21,057 bases of DNA from positions 2,106,445 through 2,127,501 of the forward strand of contig BFEA01000076.1 of assembly GCA_003427395.1 (NCBI GenBank), written 5' to 3'. Made by a program: the position numbers and the translations under genes. Within the stretch, counting starts at the first letter, position 1. Each line of letters opens with the position of its first letter. Shown here in pieces: positions 16,546 to 21,057 of the stretch. The notes beneath the pieces are model-generated. The model had not been told where the DNA came from. It searched no databases and saw only the letters and a list, made by a program, of their open reading frames with translations. The DNA is from Chara braunii. Taxonomy: Eukaryota > Streptophyta > Charophyceae > Charales > Characeae.

Positions 16546-17382
16546 TCAGAAGTCCCAGTCCTCTATCTCGTCCCGGTCCTCCTCATCACTGGAATCCCCC
16601 TCCTCGTCTAAGAATATCTCTTTCACCCCTTCCAAGAAGGTTTCCCCCGCCGCCACGTTTTGGTAAACTATCTGCCAATGCACCGGACTAGGAACAAAGA
16701 CTTCGTCCGCGCTGAGGAGGTTTAACACCTCAGCTAATTTTTCCGCCCAGTTTCCTTCAAACAGCCCTGCTCCCACCGACAATCTAAAGAAGTCTTGTCT
16801 AGCACATTGGTACAGCCTCAGGTGTGTCATCGATCGCCATATATGTTCCAGTCTATCCCTGGTCCCAAAGACTGCATCCACCAGAAACGGGGGTAGCATG
16901 CACCTCATTGTCCTAAGAGGACGTCTCATATTTTTCTGGTCCCCGAGTTCCACTCGCACCTCCATCCTTTCCATCTCCATTTCTGCCCGCTGACATGCTG
17001 CCCATACCACCTCCCGTTCTGCTTGCCTAAACAGCTGATCCGGTGATGTGCCCAATACTAGTCCCACTACCATTGCATTTTCCAATTCCTGTGATAGGTA
17101 GACCCATCCTCGAGCTTTCACTGTTCCCCGAAATTCTATGTCCATCAAGCTACGTGAAAGTCTCATCAGGCTGACCTTAGTCCAGATTGTCTCTATCCAG
17201 AGGAACGCGTCCTTCTCGTCCTGCATCACGGTTTCATAGGCTGGTTCTAGGTCGGTCCACGCCCCTTCTTCCGGGAGAACAACAAATACCCCACCCCTTT
17301 CCTCTATAGGCATTTTCGGACCACTAGAGTAGACAGGAGGCGACAACCATCTTGTTTCCCAACGCTTGTCCTGTTTCCACAT
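16546..17382 (-). CDS. ORF D, fourth family member, intact
   Basis: 278 residues from the ATG at 17382 to the TGA at 16546, with no internal stop. Blocks in order: RGGVFVVLPEEG (about residue 30), ARGWVYLSQEL (about 93), RCMLPPFLVDAVFG (about 160), DFFRLSVGAGLFEGNWAEKL (about 197), QNVAAGETFLEGVKEIFL (about 243). A strongly acidic tail rich in Asp/Glu and Ser follows. The length before the first block (about 29 residues) matches A and B, which supports this ATG. It is the most diverged copy: GLF instead of GPF, and an acidic end that A, B and C lack. It ends 54 bases before the ATG of C. No known domain; soluble by composition. Being intact among broken neighbours, it is the best one for family searches. 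Confidence 0.75.
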   Translation of the reverse strand: MWKQDKRWETRWLSPPVYSSGPKMPIEERGGVFVVLPEEGAWTDLEPAYETVMQDEKDAFLWIETIWTKVSLMRLSRSLMDIEFRGTVKARGWVYLSQELENAMVVGLVLGTSPDQLFRQAEREVVWAACQRAEMEMERMEVRVELGDQKNMRRPLRTMRCMLPPFLVDAVFGTRDRLEHIWRSMTHLRLYQCARQDFFRLSVGAGLFEGNWAEKLAEVLNLLSADEVFVPSPVHWQIVYQNVAAGETFLEGVKEIFLDEEGDSSDEEDRDEIEDWDF

Positions 17383-20220
17383 GAGAGCACCACACGGCCC
17401 CTCATGGTCAGATGGTCTTCTTTCCTTTTCTAGATGAGAGTTGTTTTCAGACCCCTCATCCGGGTCTCCCTAACTTTCCTTATCCATCTCCTAGGTGCCA
17501 TTGCCCTACCATACCCCCAATCGATCACTAGTGGCTCGCATCCCTTTTTCTTGGTTCCACTTTCTTCCGACTCCTATTCAGCCTCTTCCTCATGTTCTCT
17601 CACTCGTGCAGACTTAGGCAGGGGTTGAGAATAGACTAGAAACTTAGTTCCCCTTACAACACTCGCCAGGGAGACTTTACAGAGGAAAACATAGGAAAAA
17701 GAAAAACTCAAGCAGTCATCGCACACCGGTCGGTCATCTCCTCACCGGCCTTTTTCTCGGAAATGGTCTCTCCACTGTTACTATCGGCAGAGTTTTACCC
17801 CAAGCCTCAAGCACAGCTCAACCGTCGCGAGCGCGGTACCTTGACTCCAGTGGGGGGTCGCCCTCACCTTCTTGCCCATAATACCCCATCCCGACTTGTC
17901 GCTCGTGTGTCCACTGTTAATCTCCGGAATCACCCCGCACATCTCGGTAGACCATTGGAGCCAGCCGTCCAGGCATTCACTTCCATCGGTCCAATAAGGA
18001 ACAGCCTTTCCCAAACCAGGCTACGAGAAGCTACTCATCGCCTCCCAGGCTCCGTCTTTGCCCCCATGCAGTGGTGCTCCCTCCGCCAGTCCACAGGCTA
18101 GGCCCCGCCTGAGGAACGTTTCACACCCCGCCCGGCTGATCAATCGAGCCGAAGCCCATCACCGCGCGGACGAGAATGCTAATAAGCACTCGACATGACA
18201 AACTCCCGTTACACAGCTCGGTGGCCTGACCCCCGCATACGTACAAACAGCAATCTGCAAAGAGAACGATGTTTGGCAACCCGGAGTGGCCGATGCAGAC
18301 CCCCCCTTTCCTTCCAAATGGCAAGACGCTAGAAATCCCAATCATGCAATCACAGGTTCCAAGTGGGACACACATAACACAAGTGCCTTTCCACTAGTGC
18401 ACCCAGCGCTTCCTACCCATAGCTCACAATTTTTCTCTCGGGACAGTGCGTGCCACTCACCCCGAACTTCCATACACAGTGTCAGGTTCCTTCTCGTGAG
18501 CATCTTCAAAGGTGAGCTAGTTTTCCTTGGAGTCTAGCAACTCCCTTCATTCCTTATCTTTGCTTGTGTGTCCGTTCATAGGGCAGGATTGTTCCTTTAT
18601 GAGGTTCCTTCAAGCATTAAGTGTGGTGCATGGAGCCCGCTGGGCTCCGGAGAAAAGGAAAGAGATCACCCGTGTCGGTCGGATCACTCCGCTGCACGAT
18701 TTTCATCGGAACCCGGACTAGCCCGGAATCCCGATCGCCTGCCAGGTAACCGGAGCCCTTCTTTCACACGAAGAGGAAGGGTCGACCTGCGGCTTGCCCA
18801 AGGCTTCCCCTGTCTAATGAACATCAGCCCGAAGGAAGGAGGACTAGAGTCACCTCCAGGGGAGATGGCTGATCAAGCGTGCGAGCATGCATGTTATTCC
18901 TCCAGGCCTGGCCTTGCCATGCGCCCAGCCACCCTCAAATCTGATTCACTCAAGGGATAGAGCATACACAAGTCTATATTCCTTATCTTCACGTTTATGT
19001 TCACGGTCATGCGTCGGGCGCCCCCCTCGAGACCGTATGGGTCAGTTAAACCCAATACCCGGCACCTCCACCATTTTTGTAGGGGCCGTACCCTGAAGGA
19101 CTTTCGAGCCTAAGTCGACCCCGCTGCGGGTCCCAGTTGGCTCGACCCGCCCACGCTCACGCTCAGGGCGCGGGTCGTTCGTCCCAGGGGCACCCCCACC
19201 TGGTGCTATGAGACGGATGGGGATGGGCCTTTTTGCGAGAGGGCTTCACATTGGGGGATGTAGCTCTACTCTCGCGTCAAGATGGTAGCTCTTTCGGCAC
19301 TCGTGGTGTTTTCTCGATTCAGTTCAGTCTGACCAGGCAATTGCTCCTTCCAATACACAAGCAGTCCAGGGAGTTCATTGAGAGTTTGTCTTCTTACCGT
19401 GCGCAGGCCAAGCGTCATTTATTGGGCCACGCACCTTTTTACCAAGTCTAGTGGCTCAGGGCAGCCCCGTCGGCATCTTTGGGGTGCGGCGGCGTCGCCC
19501 GGACCCCTAGCCGCTATTTTTTTTGCGAGAGCCACGAGCATCACATCCACCTATCCAAGACCGCCCTTAGTCTTTCCAGGCGTCGCATTGCACAAGAGAG
19601 AGTCATCCCATTCAGCCACCATGCAACCCATACAGCATCATCCTCCATTCATCCAAGCATCAGACCCTCAATCCCCTCCCGCATTCATAGTTAGGCTAAG
19701 TCTAAGGTCTTCCCTTATCCCGTTCCTCCATCCTTGCCCGTGTTTCCCGCGGATCCAGTCCCGCTCAACCCCTCCCGGACACTCACCTGCACAAGATCAC
19801 GCAAGGAAAGACCAAACGCAATCCGCATTGGGGTCAACACACCGCCCCTCCCCACATGCCTAAGTTTCCCTTGCCTCGTGGTTACTTGGGTTGTCTTTCT
19901 TCCCTCAAGCAAAATCATGCCATCATCTTAGTCATGCAGTCGGGGAAGATGGTTGAGCCAAACTATTACAAAAACAGCACTCCTTTCCGCTATCACAAAT
20001 GTCTCAATAGTCTCGTATCCTTTCCTTCTTGGTGGCACAAGGGACCGGCAGCCCTTCCCTTGCCCTCGCTTTCCACCAAGTGAGAACCAGGTTCCTTTCC
20101 GTTCGTTCCCTGGCAATGTAACAGGTGAGGGTAGAGGTTAGTCACATGCCATGGAAGAGAAGGGGTGACAGAAGGGTTAAGGGTTAAAGAGTTTTGAAGG
20201 AATGGAGGAAGACGGAGAGA
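17383..20220. other. Long stretch without a supported gene
   Basis: I see no credible protein on either strand. Minus-strand ORFs of 60-84 residues (17781-18014, 18121-18375) are Cys/Gly-rich and match nothing I know. Minus-strand frames near 17640-17480 are charged and could be a 5' exon or leader of ORF D, but contain stops. Splice-donor-like words on the minus strand include CAG|GTGAGT near 19780-19790 and GG|GTGAGT near 18450-18460, plausible but unproven donors for the acceptors listed. No tRNA or rRNA gene was recognised. The sequence may be element leader, degenerate LTR or flanking DNA. Confidence 0.4.
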
Positions 20221-20228
20221 GTGGGATA

Positions 20229-20258
20229 GGGAGAGAGAGAGAGAGAGAGACGGAGAGG

Positions 20259-20292
<34 letters not shown>
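20229..20292. repeat. (GA)n microsatellite
   Basis: Alternating GA dinucleotides with a few interruptions (CGG, GGG). The Ser/Leu-rich minus-strand ORF over it is a repeat translation. Confidence 0.95.
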
Positions 20293-20400
20293 CAAGAAGC
20301 TTCACATCCTAACCTACCTTGCTCACTGACTAACCCTAACCGATCCTATCCGAGGTCCCGTGCATCCCCCTTGCGACCCCCTAAGACTTTCGGGGGACGG

Positions 20401-21057
20401 GCGTGGGTGAAGGAGGAGGAAGGAGGGTTGATGGTGGTCGACTACGGTGGACGGGTGTGGGTGATGGAGGAGGAAGAAGGGTTGGGGGTGGTTGGCTATG
20501 GTGGACGGGTGTGGGTGACGGAGGAAGAAGAAGGGTTGTAGGTGGTCGGCTATGGTGGACGGGTGTGGGTGGAGGAGGAAGAAGAAGGGTTGGAGGTGGT
20601 CGGCTATGGTGGACGGGTGTGGATGATGGAGGAAGAAGAAGGGCTGGAGGTGGTCGGCTATGGTGGACGGGTGTGGGTGAAGGAGGAGGAAGAAGGGTTG
20701 AGGGTGGTTGGCTATGGTGGACGGGCGTGGGTGATGGAGGAGGAAGAAGGGTTGAGGGTGGTCGGCTATGGTGGATGGGCGTGGGTGATGGAGGAAGAAG
20801 AAGGGTCGGAGGTGGTCGGCTATGGTGGACGGGTGTGGGTGATGGAGGAAGAAGAAAGGTTGAGGGTGGCCGGCTATGGTGGACGGGCGTGGGTGATGGA
20901 GGAAGAAGAAGGGTCGGGGGTGGTCGGCTATGGTGGACGGTGTGGGTGATGTAGGAACAAGAAGGGTTGGAGGTGGTCGGCTATGGTGGACGGGTGTGGG
21001 TGATGGAGGAAGCAGAAGGGTTGGAGGTGGTCGGCTATGGTGGACGGGTGTGGGTGA
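20401..21057. repeat. 54-bp minisatellite, about 12 copies, runs off window
   Basis: Units begin GTGGGTGA(T/A)GGAGGA and include GGCTATGGTGGACGGG; successive starts, for example 20403 and 20457, are 54 bases apart. Because 54 is divisible by three and the unit has no stop, at least two plus-strand frames stay open, giving 18-residue repeats rich in Gly, Arg and Trp or in Glu, Gly and Val. A one-base loss near 20940 breaks the phase. The coding appearance comes from the period; no start context, flanking exon or homologue supports a protein. Confidence 0.95.

Larger units (their letters stand above)
5901..17382 (-). mobile_element. Ty3/gypsy-like LTR retrotransposon, internal region
   Basis: All ORFs from D to E lie on one strand in the order [D-C-B-A]-gag-PR-RT-RNaseH-IN-[E]-polypurine tract. 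RT before integrase is the Ty3/gypsy (Metaviridae) order. The interior is over 11 kb, longer than usual because of the four ORFs before gag and ORF E. The 3' LTR is predicted to begin at 5901 and continue to lower coordinates; its far end is not defined. No 5' LTR or primer-binding site was found up to 21057, so the copy is either 5'-truncated or extends past the window. At least nine in-frame stops and several indels show this copy is not autonomous. Confidence 0.9.

Noticed and set aside
13947-17382. A-D as env-like glycoproteins
   Set aside because: No signal peptide, transmembrane segment or cysteine-rich pattern, and they lie before gag, not after integrase.
17480-17640. 5' extension of ORF D (MAPRRW at 17501 in another frame, and a charged frame further upstream)
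   Set aside because: It needs a frameshift or contains a TAG; the ATG at 17382 already gives an N-terminus of the same length as A and B.
17781-18375. Two minus-strand ORFs (77 and 84 residues) with Cys/Gly/Trp content
   Set aside because: No domain, no conserved neighbours and no supporting start context; length is within chance for this composition.
20328-20342. CTAACCCTAACC telomere-like sequence
   Set aside because: Fewer than two full units; no array, so not telomeric.
20403-20954. 183-residue Gly/Arg/Trp-rich repeat protein
   Set aside because: More than one frame is open because the 54-bp unit is divisible by three; phase is lost by a one-base deletion near 20940.

Overview
The window looks like nuclear DNA from a plant-lineage eukaryote with a repeat-rich genome. 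A charophyte green alga such as Chara is my best guess, but this is an inference from the style of the retroelement and of the intergenic DNA; no host gene or organellar marker confirms it. There are no ribosome binding sites or operon-like host genes, simple repeats are long, and nearly all recognisable coding DNA belongs to transposable elements read on the minus strand. Gene starts and ends below are therefore given in minus-strand (sense) order, high coordinate to low.

Layout in sense order. 21057-20401 is a 54-bp minisatellite, and 20292-20229 a GA tract. 20220-17500 has no gene I can support. 17382-13947 holds four consecutive copies (D, C, B, A) of one protein family that I do not recognise. 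13509-11575 is gag with a CCHC zinc knuckle. 11602-10553 is an aspartic protease. A linker follows, then reverse transcriptase/RNase H (10372-8399) and integrase (8398-7030). All of this is one large Ty3/gypsy-type (Metaviridae-like) retrotransposon. After integrase comes a 66-bp tandem repeat, then an extra charged ORF (E, 6566-5949). About 30 bases beyond E's stop lies a polypurine tract (5918-5903) with a TG immediately after it, the expected start of a 3' LTR. The LTR-like stretch down to about 3.4 kb is rich in short tandem repeats. No matching 5' LTR or primer-binding site was found in the window. Beyond it, 3284-2593 is a broken C5-cytosine DNA methyltransferase, and 2590-1 is non-coding DNA with hairpins and a purine tract.

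How the parts relate. Gag, protease, RT/RNase H and integrase are the standard replication set. They sit in different frames. Two of the frame changes (gag to protease, linker to RT) fall exactly on canonical -1 slippery heptamers in the correct phase; the remaining breaks (a +1 at an A6 run, an in-frame TAG before integrase, an indel plus TAA in integrase, two stops in the gag leader) look like decay. The unusual cargo is the D-C-B-A array between the 5' side of the element and gag, and ORF E behind integrase. Several of these ORFs have a TGTGCAG-like splice-acceptor motif 10-25 bases before the ATG, so they may be expressed from spliced subgenomic RNAs.

Most interesting items: the four-copy protein family; the paired slippery sites; and the methyltransferase relic, in which motifs IV-VI lie upstream of motifs I-III. 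Retrotransposons carrying C5-methyltransferases have been reported in charophytes and dinoflagellates, which makes its closeness to this element worth checking.
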